Shown here: positions 22,832 through 32,175 of the stretch, one piece after another
How positions within the stretch are numbered: the first letter of the stretch is position 1
Layout: every line of letters begins with the position of its first letter
Origin: Siphonodentalium dalli
Taxonomy: Eukaryota; Mollusca; Scaphopoda; Gadilida; Siphonodentaliidae
Direction of reading: 5' to 3'
Length of the DNA stretch: 64,000 nucleotides
NCBI GenBank assembly: GCA_032622095.1
Contig: CP136063.1
Location: forward strand, 70,349,980-70,413,979
The notes under the pieces: generated by a model
Told to the model about the DNA's origin: nothing
The model's input: only the letters and a program-made list of their open reading frames with translations
Databases searched by the model: none
Program-made: the position numbers and the translations under genes

Positions 22832-23434
22832 TCAAATGTTTGTATCGATTCGTTTATCTGTTTTTGGAATGTAGAATGGTCTCAGTTTCTTTTTCTTGGA
22901 AGTTTTCTTGGAATTTTCAAAATCTGGATTTTTATCTTCAGATTTGTTCTGTGAATCATTCGTAGGATCAACAGGTCGGGGTTGTTTGAAAACATCTGAT
23001 GTTGTAGACATCTCTTCAGTTTTGATATCTGCATTTTGTTCTTGTATTGTTACTGCTTGTAGACATTTTTGTATAGTTTTCACATTTTTTTTGTCGCCGA
23101 AATCTGTTTTACAATGGAAGGACCAATGGGATTCTTGTCCGCATTTGTAACAGTAACCATATGGCGGTTTCCAATTTTTATCAGCTTTGTTTTTCTCTTG
23201 TTTCTCTTGCCATTGCATTTTGTTACAAAGTTTAAACAAATTGGCAGAGATCTGTCTCATTTCGACAAGATTATCTTGAATTTTTCTAGTCTGTGGCTGT
23301 GTAGATTTTTTTGAATCTTCTTTATGTAGCTCAATATAGCTCTCTTCAATAACTGCAGGCCTTGGTCTTTTTCTAACAATATCTTCTTCGCTGGAGGCGT
23401 CGTCTGAAACAGGTCTTTTAATTCTCTTAAACAT
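22832..23434 (-). CDS. CCHC zinc-knuckle protein sharing its N-terminus with polB
   Basis: A 200-residue product from the ATG at 23434, the position matching the polB start in the inverted duplicate; an in-frame ATG at 23530 lies beside the TATA boxes and is less likely. Residues 1-32 (MFKRIKRPVSDDASSEED...) are the same as the polB N-terminus and contain a basic KRPRP nuclear-signal-like patch. A single CCHC knuckle (C95-x2-C98-x4-H103-x4-C108) suggests single-stranded nucleic-acid binding. The C-terminus is Lys/Ser-rich. It is divergent from polB and has its own AATAAA. It may act with the polymerase in replication or genome packaging; that is inference. Confidence 0.72.
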   Translation of the reverse strand: MFKRIKRPVSDDASSEEDIVRKRPRPAVIEESYIELHKEDSKKSTQPQTRKIQDNLVEMRQISANLFKLCNKMQWQEKQEKNKADKNWKPPYGYCYKCGQESHWSFHCKTDFGDKKNVKTIQKCLQAVTIQEQNADIKTEEMSTTSDVFKQPRPVDPTNDSQNKSEDKNPDFENSKKTSKKKKLRPFYIPKTDKRIDTNI

Positions 23435-23745
23435 TTTTGTCTTGAGTTTTGTCAGCAAAAAATATTGCGACTGGCTTCTTCGGAGTTGAAGTGTAAAGTG
23501 TAGAATTACATCTGCTTTTATAGCTTTCATCGCGAATGCTATAAAAGCTATAAAAGCAGGTGTAATTCTACACTTTACACTTCAACTCCGAAGAAGCCAG
23601 TCGCAATATTTTTTTGCTGACAAAACTCAAGACAAAAATGTTTAAGAGAATTAAAAGACCTGTTTCAGACGACGCCTCCAGCGAAGAAGATATTGTTAGA
23701 AAAAGACCAAGGCCTGCAGTTATTGAAGAGAGCGATATGGAAACT
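23325..23745. repeat. Inverted duplication covering two gene starts and promoter
   Basis: Arms of about 190-200 bp (23338-23524 and 23547-23733, slightly longer with mismatches) are reverse complements separated by ~22 bp. Each includes a TATA box, a 5' leader and the first ~32 codons of a gene (zinc-knuckle leftward, polB rightward). The few differences are point changes, one in the poly-T run, so the duplication is recent or maintained by gene conversion. Confidence 0.9.
23512..23556. promoter_or_regulatory. Bidirectional core promoter with TATA boxes
   Basis: TATAAAAG occurs twice on the plus strand (23540-23547 and 23549-23556) and once on the minus strand (about 23514-23522). The distances to the ATGs at 23638 (plus) and 23434 (minus) are ~80-90 bp in each direction. 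The near-perfect symmetry implies equal and simultaneous expression of the two genes. Confidence 0.7.
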
Positions 23746-26700
23746 GATAAGGTAGAAAGTGAAGAGAGCTATATGGAAACTGATGAGGCAGAAAGTGAAG
23801 AGAGCTATATGGAAACTGATAGGGCAGAAAGTGAAGAGAGCGATATGGAAACTGATGAGGCAGAAAGTGAAGAGAGCGATATGGAAACTGATAGGGCAGA
23901 AAGTGAAGAAAGTTCTAGTGATGGGCAGATTGGACGCGGTCGAAGACAGAATAGAGAAATTGGTGGGAAGAGAAAGAGAAGTCTGGCTAGAGAGCGTGTT
24001 GTGTTCAATCCAACAAAATATTTCAAAATGGAGCTGAACTCGGAGAAATTTTCCAGAAAATTTAAATCAGCATCACGACAATTTGGTGTGAAATTCGAGA
24101 AATTTACAGATCCAATCGAAAACATTCCAGAGATATTTGAGAAGTTGACAGAAGAATTGAAACAGAAATGTTCAGCAAATGAGAAGACAAGAATCAGAGT
24201 TACGATAAATCATCCAGGACTTGATATGAGCATTTTCATTCCATTCACAAAAGCCAGTGAATTGAATGGTGGGACACTCATGGATAATATTCAAAATGTG
24301 GTTCAATCAAATGCAGCCTTTACAATTCATGACGGTGCACTCAATTTCGAAATCTTCGTTACAGATATTCCGGAAGGTGGTACACGGCACTCACTACATT
24401 ATGGACCATTTGCAGACAAGAACAAGTTGACAAAAGTAAAAAGAAGTATTGTCCGGATTGAAAATGCTGATGATGTTATGTGTATGGCAAGATCTATTGT
24501 CGTCGGAATGTGTAAGGCAGATAGTGATGGATCTGCGTGCTGGTCAAAGATATGGAAAAGAATAAGACAATCAATATACACAGCACAAACAGATGCAGCA
24601 AAAAATCTACTCAACCGTGCTGGCATTCCACACGATACAGTTTGCAGTATCAATGAGTTCCACAAGATTCAAGAAATATTGTATCCAGAATATGTTGTGA
24701 AAATTCACAATGAATTTGCTGGCGCTGGATTTCTATTTGAACCTGCAGAAATGTGTTCGGATAGCAAATGTGTACACATCTACTACAACAACAATCACTT
24801 CGACACCATAACATCAATCAAAGGATTTCTAGGCACCAGCTACTACTGCGAATTCTGCGACATTGGATTCCATATGCGTGGCGATCATCGATGCAGATTT
24901 GTTTGTGCATGCTGGTCATTGACACAGTGTAATTTCACAAATTGGGTGAAGTGTAGAACGTGTCAACGATCATTCAGAAGTAAATCATGTTTCGACAACC
25001 ATTTGAAGACGGAAGGAAAACAGAAAAGAAAAATATGTGATTTGGTTCAACTATGCAACAATTGTGATGAAGAAATTCTCATCAATAAATCAAGCAGACA
25101 TATATGTGCGGGGTTGAAGAAATGCAAACATTGCAAAGAAATCGTTGAAGCAGATCACAGGTGCTACATTCCAAAATATGAATCACCGGAAAAGAAACCT
25201 GCAAAGATTCCATATGTATTCTTTGACTTTGAATGCAGACAAGACACAGGTGTTCATATTCCAAACTTCTGTGTTGCACATACCGCTTGTGGAGATTGCA
25301 TGTGCAAACCAATCGAAGAAAAATGTGAAACATGCGGACCGGATTCCAGAGAATTTGTATTCAAGGGTGACAACGTTTTAACAGACTTCACAAACTGGTT
25401 ATTCCACCAAGATCACAAAGGATGTGTTGCAATAGCACATAATGCTCAGGGATACGATGCACAGTTTCTACTTCAAGCACTCATACAAAGTGGAATTCAT
25501 AAACCAGAACTGATCATGAATGGAAACAAGATTCTCAGTTTAAAATGCAACAGCGTGAAAGTTATTGATTCTCTGAGTTTTCTGATGATGCCGCTTTCAA
25601 AGTTTCCACAAACTTTTCAGCTGAATGAGATGGCGAAAGGACACTTTCCACATTGGGCGAATTCACCAAAGTTTCAAAATTACATTGGACATTACTTGGC
25701 TTCTGATTACTACAAACCAGACATGATGAGCGTGGAAAATCGAGAGAAATTCTTTGAATGGTACAATGAGAAAATAGAAAATTACGTGATATTCAACTTC
25801 CAAGAAGAGATGGAGAAGTACTGCAAATCAGACGTGGATATTCTTCGCCGTGGATGTGGAAAATTCAGGAAATACATATTGGAAACAGAACAGATTGACC
25901 CGTTCATTGAGTCAATAACATTGGCGCAAGTTTGCAATTTGGCATGGAGGAAGAATTCAATGCCAGAGAAAACAATTGGAATCATTCCAGATGGTGGATA
26001 CCCATGTGCTAAAAACTATTCCATGAAAGCGATACGTTGGCTTCAACATATATCATTGTCACGTATGATAACAATCAAGCATGCTTTGAATGGAGGAGAA
26101 ATCAAGATTGGTGGACACTACGTCGATGGATATGAGGAAGCCACAAGAACAGTTTTTGAGATGAATGGATGTCTGTTTCATGGATGTCCAAAATGTTACA
26201 ACAACAGACAATACAAGAATCCCTATACGATGCTCACCATGGAAGAATTATATACAAGAACCCAACAGAAGAAAGATGAACTGGAAAGTCTTGGTTACAG
26301 AGTTGAATCAATTTGGGAGCATCAGATCGACGAAAGAATGAAATCGGATGTGAAATTCAAACAACAAATGGAATCTTTCTACAAACATCGAGACCCCATT
26401 TTGCCAAGAGAAGCATTGTTTGGTGGACGTACAAATGCCATCAAATTGTACGAGGAAATTGATCAAGATTCCACAAAAGAAATCAAGTTCATCGATGTGT
26501 GTTCGTTGTATCCATTTTGCAACAAATATAAATTCCACCCTGTTGGACATCCAGAAATTTTGAGCCAAGAGCAGATCGATCAAGAACACATTAGAGACTA
26601 TGCGGGGCTTGTTAAATGTACAATTTTACCACCATCGAAATTGTATATTCCAGTTCTACCGATTCATTGTAACAAGAAAATGGTTTTTACTCTGTGCAAC

Positions 26701-27747
26701 ACTTGTGCCATCAATGAGAACGAGGCATGTAACCATTCAGAAGAAGATCGAGCTATAACCGGAGTGTGGACCACGCCAGAATTATTCAAAGCAATGGATG
26801 TTGGCTACAAAATACTTGATGTGTACCAAATTTGGCATTGGACAGATTGGACAGATGAAATATACAAATCCTATATCGATAAACATCTAAAGATCAAACA
26901 GGAATGTAGTGGTTATCCATTTGGTGTTGAGACAGAAGAACAGAAACAAAAGTTTGTACAGGATTATTATGCAGCTGAGGGTATAAAATTGGAGAACATC
27001 GAGAAGAATCCAGGAAAACGTCAAATATCTAAAATTATGATTAATTGTATATGGGGTAAGAATGCACAAAGAAATCTTATGTCAAAAACAGAGTATGTGG
27101 ATAAACCATCACGTTATTTTGAATTGCTTACTAGTAACAATATAATTGTTCAAAATGTTACACTTCTTGATGGTGACAAATTCATTCTGGTAAATTATGT
27201 TGACATCTTAGATAATATTGAACCTCATCATTCAGCAAATGTTGTTGTTGCTTCTTTTGTTACAGCGTATGCAAGATTACAATTGTATAAAGTTTTAGAA
27301 AAACTTGGAGATAGAGTGCTGTATTTTGACACAGACAGCTGTATGTATGTCAGTGATCCATCAAAGAAGAACATCAAAACTATCGAAGGAAGATTGGGGA
27401 AATGGAGCGACGAACATCCAGATGCAAAGATTGTCAAATTTGTTGGACTTGGGCCAAAGAACTACGGATATGAATACATCAAAGATGGGAGAAGATACAC
27501 CAAATGTAAGGTAAAAGGTATCACTCTTGATTACAGCACAAGTCAAAAAGTTAATTTTGAAACAATGGTACAATGTGTTAATGATCGTGAAAATTTCAAA
27601 ACTGTTGTTGAGTATCCTTCCAGAATTAAAAGACAAAAGAACCATCAATTGATTAGTGAGTGTCAAACCAAAACTTTCAGATCGGTGTACACAAAACGAA
27701 AACTCGTCAATGGTATTCATACATACCCATACGGATGGAGATGTTGA
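23638..27747 (+). CDS. polB: Protein-primed DNA polymerase B (Polinton pPolB)
   Basis: A 1369-residue polymerase that replicates the element, probably from a protein primer at the TIR ends. Five acidic 12-residue repeats (EESDMETD-type) lie at ~30-89. CxxC/H clusters fall at ~404-520 (CEFC, CRTC, CNNC, CKHC). Exonuclease motifs are FDFE (D530, E532), HNAQGYD (D607) and YCKSDVD (D732). Polymerase motif A is DVCSLYP (D953), motif B is KIMINCIWG (K1132, N1136) and motif C is FDTDS (D1231, D1233). All catalytic acids are present. The ATG at 23638 is used; eight more in-frame codons upstream begin only with TTG. It heads the rightward gene block and shares its first 32 residues with the divergent zinc-knuckle gene. 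Confidence 0.97.
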   Translation: MFKRIKRPVSDDASSEEDIVRKRPRPAVIEESDMETDKVESEESYMETDEAESEESYMETDRAESEESDMETDEAESEESDMETDRAESEESSSDGQIGRGRRQNREIGGKRKRSLARERVVFNPTKYFKMELNSEKFSRKFKSASRQFGVKFEKFTDPIENIPEIFEKLTEELKQKCSANEKTRIRVTINHPGLDMSIFIPFTKASELNGGTLMDNIQNVVQSNAAFTIHDGALNFEIFVTDIPEGGTRHSLHYGPFADKNKLTKVKRSIVRIENADDVMCMARSIVVGMCKADSDGSACWSKIWKRIRQSIYTAQTDAAKNLLNRAGIPHDTVCSINEFHKIQEILYPEYVVKIHNEFAGAGFLFEPAEMCSDSKCVHIYYNNNHFDTITSIKGFLGTSYYCEFCDIGFHMRGDHRCRFVCACWSLTQCNFTNWVKCRTCQRSFRSKSCFDNHLKTEGKQKRKICDLVQLCNNCDEEILINKSSRHICAGLKKCKHCKEIVEADHRCYIPKYESPEKKPAKIPYVFFDFECRQDTGVHIPNFCVAHTACGDCMCKPIEEKCETCGPDSREFVFKGDNVLTDFTNWLFHQDHKGCVAIAHNAQGYDAQFLLQALIQSGIHKPELIMNGNKILSLKCNSVKVIDSLSFLMMPLSKFPQTFQLNEMAKGHFPHWANSPKFQNYIGHYLASDYYKPDMMSVENREKFFEWYNEKIENYVIFNFQEEMEKYCKSDVDILRRGCGKFRKYILETEQIDPFIESITLAQVCNLAWRKNSMPEKTIGIIPDGGYPCAKNYSMKAIRWLQHISLSRMITIKHALNGGEIKIGGHYVDGYEEATRTVFEMNGCLFHGCPKCYNNRQYKNPYTMLTMEELYTRTQQKKDELESLGYRVESIWEHQIDERMKSDVKFKQQMESFYKHRDPILPREALFGGRTNAIKLYEEIDQDSTKEIKFIDVCSLYPFCNKYKFHPVGHPEILSQEQIDQEHIRDYAGLVKCTILPPSKLYIPVLPIHCNKKMVFTLCNTCAINENEACNHSEEDRAITGVWTTPELFKAMDVGYKILDVYQIWHWTDWTDEIYKSYIDKHLKIKQECSGYPFGVETEEQKQKFVQDYYAAEGIKLENIEKNPGKRQISKIMINCIWGKNAQRNLMSKTEYVDKPSRYFELLTSNNIIVQNVTLLDGDKFILVNYVDILDNIEPHHSANVVVASFVTAYARLQLYKVLEKLGDRVLYFDTDSCMYVSDPSKKNIKTIEGRLGKWSDEHPDAKIVKFVGLGPKNYGYEYIKDGRRYTKCKVKGITLDYSTSQKVNFETMVQCVNDRENFKTVVEYPSRIKRQKNHQLISECQTKTFRSVYTKRKLVNGIHTYPYGWRC
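23725..23904 (+). repeat. In-frame 36-bp minisatellite in polB
   Basis: Five copies of a 36-bp unit encoding EESDMETDxxES, followed by a partial EES. Copies differ at few bases. It gives an acidic low-complexity segment next to the basic N-terminus and lies just beyond the inverted duplication. Confidence 0.9.
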
Positions 27748-27763
27748 GTCATTTCATGTCAAG

Positions 27764-28360
27764 ATGTTGGCAGGAGTAGTACCTCCAGAAATTGCTGAGA
27801 AGATTTATGGATATTTGGTGGCACAGTCAACGCTTATTCCAGAGATAAAGAAGGAATTACAAGAAGTCTGGTTTGAAAGAGAAAAGAAAGCAATACTACG
27901 ATGCTGTGATGTCGGCGAATGTTTACAGAGATTGGCCTATCTTGAGTCAAGTATATCTTCTCATTTCTCTCAAAAATATATTGAATCATTTATTAAATTC
28001 AAAACATTTTTTCTCATTGAAAAAATATCTGATTTTTGGACATTTGGTGGTGATCAACACCATTTAGATATAGATTTAGGAACTTTTGATGAACATGACT
28101 ATATTCATTATACAAAGTATGAAGATCATTTTCCTCTTGCTGGGGGAACGTTTGAATCAGTTCCTAGGATCTATGGGTATTTGTTAACAAAAACAATGTC
28201 AACATATGCAAAAATTCAAAACATTTTGGGGGATGATTTTTTTATTTACAGAACAAAGTACAGAAGAATAGAAGACTATGATAATTGGATTATTGAAATG
28301 TATGGAAATGTTTACAGCTTTGGAGATTTCTCTTTAAGAACTAAATTCACACGTCGTTAA
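27764..28360 (+). CDS. Unknown conserved-position protein downstream of polB
   Basis: A 198-residue product from the ATG at 27764, 16 bp after the polB stop; another in-frame ATG at 27710 would overlap polB by 38 bp. It starts MLAGVVPPEIAEKIYGYLV, then has charged helical stretches, a Cys pair (RCCDVGEC) and an aromatic-rich C-terminal half with many Tyr, Phe and Trp. No signal peptide, convincing membrane segment or family is recognised. The setting between polB and the ATPase suggests a replication or packaging helper, but the sequence does not show it. Confidence 0.65.
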   Translation: MLAGVVPPEIAEKIYGYLVAQSTLIPEIKKELQEVWFEREKKAILRCCDVGECLQRLAYLESSISSHFSQKYIESFIKFKTFFLIEKISDFWTFGGDQHHLDIDLGTFDEHDYIHYTKYEDHFPLAGGTFESVPRIYGYLLTKTMSTYAKIQNILGDDFFIYRTKYRRIEDYDNWIIEMYGNVYSFGDFSLRTKFTRR

Positions 28361-28393
28361 GTTCACTCTCTGATTAGACATCAAAGTGACAAC

Positions 28394-29044
28394 ATGGAAG
28401 AATCTTTACTTTTCCAACATCCGTGTAATTTCTTTATCAGCGGACCTAGTGGATCAGGTAAAACAGAATTTGTTAAAAAAGTTATTGAATTTAAACACGA
28501 TTTATTCCAAACACCACCAAAGAAAATAGTTTGGTGTTACAAAGAATGGCAAGACACATACAATCGTATAAAAGAAATTGATAACGTTGAGTTTATCGAT
28601 GGTATTCCAGACGATGATGAGGAAATTGTATCAGATAAATCATTTCCTCATCTTGTTGTTTTCGATGACATGATGGGGGAACAAGATGAAGACAAAATAA
28701 TGCTTTGGTTTACTAGAAAAGGACACCATCGAAATGCTTCAATAATTTACATTACTCAAAACATGTTCCAAAAATCAAAAAGTAGCAGAACTATAAGTTT
28801 GAATGCACACTACATGGTTTTATTTCAAAGCGTTCGAGATAAAAATCAAAAAAAAGTTTTGGCTCATCAAATGCAAACCAATCATTTGAAACAAGCATAC
28901 GAAGATGCAACTTCAATAAATCATGGATATATTTTAGTAGATTTTCATCCTAGAACAGAAAATTATTTGCGAATTAGAACTGATATTTTCCATAAATGGT
29001 TGACAGCTAATGACCGAGGTCCTGTCATTTATTCAAAAGTATAA
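28394..29044 (+). CDS. FtsK/HerA-type genome packaging ATPase
   Basis: A 216-residue P-loop ATPase. Walker A is GPSGSGKT at 17-24, Walker B is LVVFDD at 87-92, and a sensor-like IIYITQN lies near 117-123. Size and motifs match the A32-like packaging ATPases of polintoviruses, adintoviruses and virophages, which pump the genome into the capsid. The motifs are intact. The start at 28394 follows the previous stop by 33 bp and puts the P-loop at the usual position close to the N-terminus. Confidence 0.95.
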   Translation: MEESLLFQHPCNFFISGPSGSGKTEFVKKVIEFKHDLFQTPPKKIVWCYKEWQDTYNRIKEIDNVEFIDGIPDDDEEIVSDKSFPHLVVFDDMMGEQDEDKIMLWFTRKGHHRNASIIYITQNMFQKSKSSRTISLNAHYMVLFQSVRDKNQKKVLAHQMQTNHLKQAYEDATSINHGYILVDFHPRTENYLRIRTDIFHKWLTANDRGPVIYSKV

Positions 29045-29061
29045 ATTCAGTTGTTGTTACT

Positions 29062-29078
29062 TTTTTCATTTTAGAACC
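29062..29078 (+). promoter_or_regulatory. Possible 3' splice site before the gene at 29079
   Basis: TTTTTTCATTTTAG ends 4 bp before the ATG at 29079. It looks like a polypyrimidine tract plus AG acceptor and could let a spliced or trans-spliced leader be joined to this gene in the packed block. AT-rich chance matches are common, so this is weak. Confidence 0.3.
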
Positions 29079-29666
29079 ATGTCGTCCACCGAGATGTTTA
29101 GTCATGATGAACTGTCACAAATTATAAATTTCTTCACTTTTGCAGCTAAATTATTTCTTGAACATGATTGGAAATTACCATCACAGACAAAAAAGTTTTT
29201 TCAGAGAAATAAAAATGTTCTTAAAAAAATCTCTGATCGATCAACTGATATGGAAACAAAACGCAAATTAATTTTACAACGAGGTGGTAGTGGGTTTCTT
29301 GGAGGAGTTTTAATTAGAAGTCTTTTGAAAAATTCATTTGAACAAACTGGTAGACAATCTAAAAGTAAATCAAAGGTTTCTCCAAAACGTTCAAAGATTA
29401 CTCGGAAGCAAACACAACAAAGAGGTAATCAAAAAGAATCTAAACGTAAAACAAAGCTTTCTCTAAATCATTCAAAGTTTACACCGATGCAAACTCAACA
29501 AAATCAACATTCTAAATTTACACCTATACCTTCTCAGCAGAACCCTCAACATCAACCGTTACAAAAAAAACCAGTTATTGATCTTGAATTTTCTAAATTT
29601 ATGCCGTTGTCTGATCCATCGAAATCGGCATTCGAAGCTTTAGAATGGTTCAATCAGAAAAGATAA
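29079..29666 (+). CDS. Basic Gln/Lys-rich protein, probable virion or core component
   Basis: A 195-residue product from the ATG at 29079 (upstream in-frame codons overlap the ATPase and lack an ATG). Residues ~1-65 are helical. A glycine-hydrophobic segment (LQRGGSGFLGGVLIRSLL) lies at ~68-85. The rest is a basic, Gln/Ser/Lys-rich tail with short repeats (SKFTP three times, TQQ/SQQ). The GG-hydrophobic segment resembles the one in the next gene and those of small basic minor proteins in adenovirus-like virions. A DNA-condensing or membrane-active role is plausible but unproven. Confidence 0.65.
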   Translation: MSSTEMFSHDELSQIINFFTFAAKLFLEHDWKLPSQTKKFFQRNKNVLKKISDRSTDMETKRKLILQRGGSGFLGGVLIRSLLKNSFEQTGRQSKSKSKVSPKRSKITRKQTQQRGNQKESKRKTKLSLNHSKFTPMQTQQNQHSKFTPIPSQQNPQHQPLQKKPVIDLEFSKFMPLSDPSKSAFEALEWFNQKR

Positions 29667-29722
29667 AAGATGAAACATATAATTTTTCTGCTCATTTTGA
29701 GACAACTACTTAGACTGTGAAG

Positions 29723-30085
29723 ATGCCTTCAAAAACTAAGAGCCGGAAAGTACCGCTGATAAAAAAATATGGGGAGTTGATTGTTGCAATGAGTAAAGTT
29801 CCATCTGCATATAAAAAGAAAATGATCAACGATGCTCCGAAACAAGTGATGGATTGCATTTCAGAATGTTGTCAAAATCTTTTAAAAGGTAATGTAAAAC
29901 TGAATGAAGCTCAGAACCGCAAGTTACATTCGAAGCGTAAACATATCAGATATCTTGCAGACAAGAACAAACCTTTGCAACAAAAGAAGAAAATTTTGAA
30001 TCAAAAAGGTGGCTTTTTACCATTATTATTTCTTGCTCCATTGATTAGCAAAACATTAGGTGCAGTTGTTAAAAATATTTTGTAA
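29723..30085 (+). CDS. Small basic protein with hydrophobic C-terminus
   Basis: A 120-residue product from the ATG at 29723 (two codons earlier is only GTG). A basic N-terminal half (MPSKTKSRKVPLIKKYG) is followed by a KLHSKRKHIRYLADK segment and a C-terminal hydrophobic stretch after a double glycine (QKGGFLPLLFLAPLISKTL). Polintons and adintoviruses commonly encode such short basic GG-hydrophobic proteins, considered candidates for minor core or membrane-active virion parts. No catalytic motif is seen. Confidence 0.65.
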   Translation: MPSKTKSRKVPLIKKYGELIVAMSKVPSAYKKKMINDAPKQVMDCISECCQNLLKGNVKLNEAQNRKLHSKRKHIRYLADKNKPLQQKKKILNQKGGFLPLLFLAPLISKTLGAVVKNIL

Positions 30086-30105
30086 AAACTAAATCTCAAA
30101 TAAAT

Positions 30106-30825
30106 ATGAAGAAAATGGTTATTGTACCATTCAGAATGTTGGAAGATTTCAAACAATGGAAAATGTCAGAAATGAATAAACCTCAATTACCTCCTGATCC
30201 TGCAATTTCAAATGTTTCAGATTCTTACAAAGAATTGAAATCAGTTTATGATAAAAATATTTCTGAATCCGAAAAGGCACAGTTATTTGGAGAAAATTTG
30301 TACAAATTGAAAACTTCACAAAAATCTTTAAATTCAAAATTCAGTTTACCTGAACAAAAGTTATCTGAAAACTTTGGGAAAATGAGTGAACATATATTGG
30401 AAAGTGTTCCATCTAAACTTCGTGGTAAAGCACAACAAATTTTAACATTGTTGTCAACTAATCCTAAACTTAGATGGGATGATCGTGGACAATTAATTTA
30501 TGGAACAGAAACAGTTACTGGATCAAATATAATTGATTTGATAAACGATGTTGTTCGTCACCGAAAAGGTTTTGACCCAGTTGGTTATGAAACATTCCTA
30601 CGTGGATTGGGGGAACTTAATGTACCACAAGATTATGTAGGTAACAGGAATCGATGGTTGTGGATACAAAGACATTTAAAAGGTCACACTGGTGATGAGT
30701 TTCATACACCTCATGCAACTCCTAGCAGTGGCAAGTCAAGAAAACGTTCAGTTGATATTTTCACACCTCAAAGTTTTCCTAAAACCAGAAAATCTATTTT
30801 GAAAGAATGGTCCCCACTTACATAA
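30106..30825 (+). CDS. Polinton-type conserved protein of unknown function
   Basis: A 239-residue product. A coiled, charged N-terminal region (to ~100) is followed by a compact domain (~105-195) with the run VPSKLRGKAQQIL, then LRWDDRGQLIYG and a DLINDVVRHR helix. A Ser/Lys-rich tail ends ILKEWSPLT. I recognise this layout from proteins encoded next to the integrase in Polinton-like elements of many animals, but no function is known to me. Its last 19 bases overlap the integrase start. Confidence 0.7.
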   Translation: MKKMVIVPFRMLEDFKQWKMSEMNKPQLPPDPAISNVSDSYKELKSVYDKNISESEKAQLFGENLYKLKTSQKSLNSKFSLPEQKLSENFGKMSEHILESVPSKLRGKAQQILTLLSTNPKLRWDDRGQLIYGTETVTGSNIIDLINDVVRHRKGFDPVGYETFLRGLGELNVPQDYVGNRNRWLWIQRHLKGHTGDEFHTPHATPSSGKSRKRSVDIFTPQSFPKTRKSILKEWSPLT

Positions 30826-31901
30826 AATTTGACAAACTTCTAACTGAAATTTACTACAATCCAAAAGAAGTTGGTGGTTTCAGTGGAGCAAATCAACTTT
30901 TTAAAAATGCGAAAGAAACAAATAACAAAATTAAACTTTCAGATGTTAAAAAATGGTTACAATGGCAAAAAACATATACTTTGCACAAACCAATTGTTCG
31001 GAAATTTCGCAGACGTAAAACTATTGTTGCAGGAATTGATATTCAGTGGCAAGCTGATTTGGCAGATTTGCAAACTTTGCAAAAGCACAATGACAATTAC
31101 AGATATTTACTTTGTGTTATTGATGTGTTCTCAAAATTTGCATGGGTTGAAAAAATTAAAGACAAAACTGGTAAAACTTTAGTTAAAACATTTCAGAAAA
31201 TTCTCAAATCATCAAAACGAAAACCAGTTTCATTTCAATCTGACAAAGGTTCCGAATTCAAAAATAAATTATTTTTACAATTTTTGAAATCTAAGAAAAT
31301 TCATTTTTTCACAACAGAGAATCCAGAGACAAAAGCAAGTATAGTTGAACGTTTTCAACGGACATTGAAAACAAAGATGTGGAAATATTTTACACATAAT
31401 CAAACTTTGAAATACAATGATGTTTTGCACGATTTTGTGAATTCTTACAACAAAAGTTTTCATAGAAGTATTAAGATGGCACCAGTTTTAGTAACTCGAG
31501 AAAATGAAATTGAAGTTTCCAGAAATCTTTATGGAAAGTTAAAAACGAAAATAGATAAGATCTTGAAAGTTGGAGATTTTGTTAGAATAAATAAAACAAA
31601 GAGAACTTTAGATAAAGGATATCTTCCAAATTGGACAAAAGAAATTTTCAAAATTAGTAGAGTTTGTAAAAGTACACCATTAACTTACAAATTAGTAGAT
31701 TTAGATGGTGAAAACATCGCAGGTTCATTTTATGGTAAAGAAATTCAACATATAAAAGATAATAAAGTTTACGAAATTGAATCAGTTGTTGGTAAACGTT
31801 CAAGAAAAGTTGCTGGTAAATCAGTTAGAGAAATTAAAGTTCATTGGGGTGGTTATCCTAAAAAATTTGACAGTTGGATTCCTGCCACAAATTTGGTATA
31901 A
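30807..31901 (+). CDS. int: Retroviral-type integrase with C-terminal chromodomain
   Basis: A 364-residue rve-family DDE integrase that inserts the element with 6-bp staggers. Catalytic residues are D84 (WQADLADL), D146 (FQSDKGSEF) and E181 (ASIVERF), with the classic 34-residue D-E spacing. A chromodomain-like segment fills the C-terminus (~320-364: VYEIESVVG ... VHWGGYPKKFDSWIP), which in other integrases binds methylated histone tails and guides target choice. All catalytic residues are present. The start overlaps the previous gene by 19 bp. Confidence 0.96.
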   Translation: MVPTYIKFDKLLTEIYYNPKEVGGFSGANQLFKNAKETNNKIKLSDVKKWLQWQKTYTLHKPIVRKFRRRKTIVAGIDIQWQADLADLQTLQKHNDNYRYLLCVIDVFSKFAWVEKIKDKTGKTLVKTFQKILKSSKRKPVSFQSDKGSEFKNKLFLQFLKSKKIHFFTTENPETKASIVERFQRTLKTKMWKYFTHNQTLKYNDVLHDFVNSYNKSFHRSIKMAPVLVTRENEIEVSRNLYGKLKTKIDKILKVGDFVRINKTKRTLDKGYLPNWTKEIFKISRVCKSTPLTYKLVDLDGENIAGSFYGKEIQHIKDNKVYEIESVVGKRSRKVAGKSVREIKVHWGGYPKKFDSWIPATNLV

Positions 31902-31911
31902 AACTTTTAAC

Positions 31912-32175
31912 ATGGCTCAAAATGGTTCAGTTGATCTGGATGCTCCATCACAATTTCAAATCTGTGGAGAAAAAATTGCAAAAAATCAAGTAACATATTT
32001 TACACAAATTATTATAATTGTTGGTATAATCGCTACAGCAATTGTTCATTTAAGTTTACAAAGTGAAAATAACGAACTGTGGTTAATTTTACTCAGTAGT
32101 TCTTTGGGATACATTTTACCAACACCGCGTTTGAAATATTTGAAAAATCAGTCGACAGAAATTTTGAAAGTATGA
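31912..32175 (+). CDS. Small two-helix membrane protein
   Basis: An 87-residue product from the ATG at 31912, 10 bp after the integrase stop; 45 upstream in-frame codons lie inside integrase and have no ATG. There are two hydrophobic segments: ~31-50 (FTQIIIIVGIIATAIVHL) and ~58-75 (LWLILLSSSLGYILP). Small membrane proteins are frequent next to Polinton capsid genes and could serve exit, entry or virion assembly; the role here is unknown. Its stop overlaps the next ATG (ATGA). Confidence 0.65.
   Translation: MAQNGSVDLDAPSQFQICGEKIAKNQVTYFTQIIIIVGIIATAIVHLSLQSENNELWLILLSSSLGYILPTPRLKYLKNQSTEILKV

Noticed and set aside
23614-23637. Longer polB start eight codons upstream
   Set aside because: That codon is TTG; the first ATG at 23638 matches the start in the inverted copy. 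The same reasoning removed GTG or TTG extensions at 27656, 29010, 29717 and 31777.
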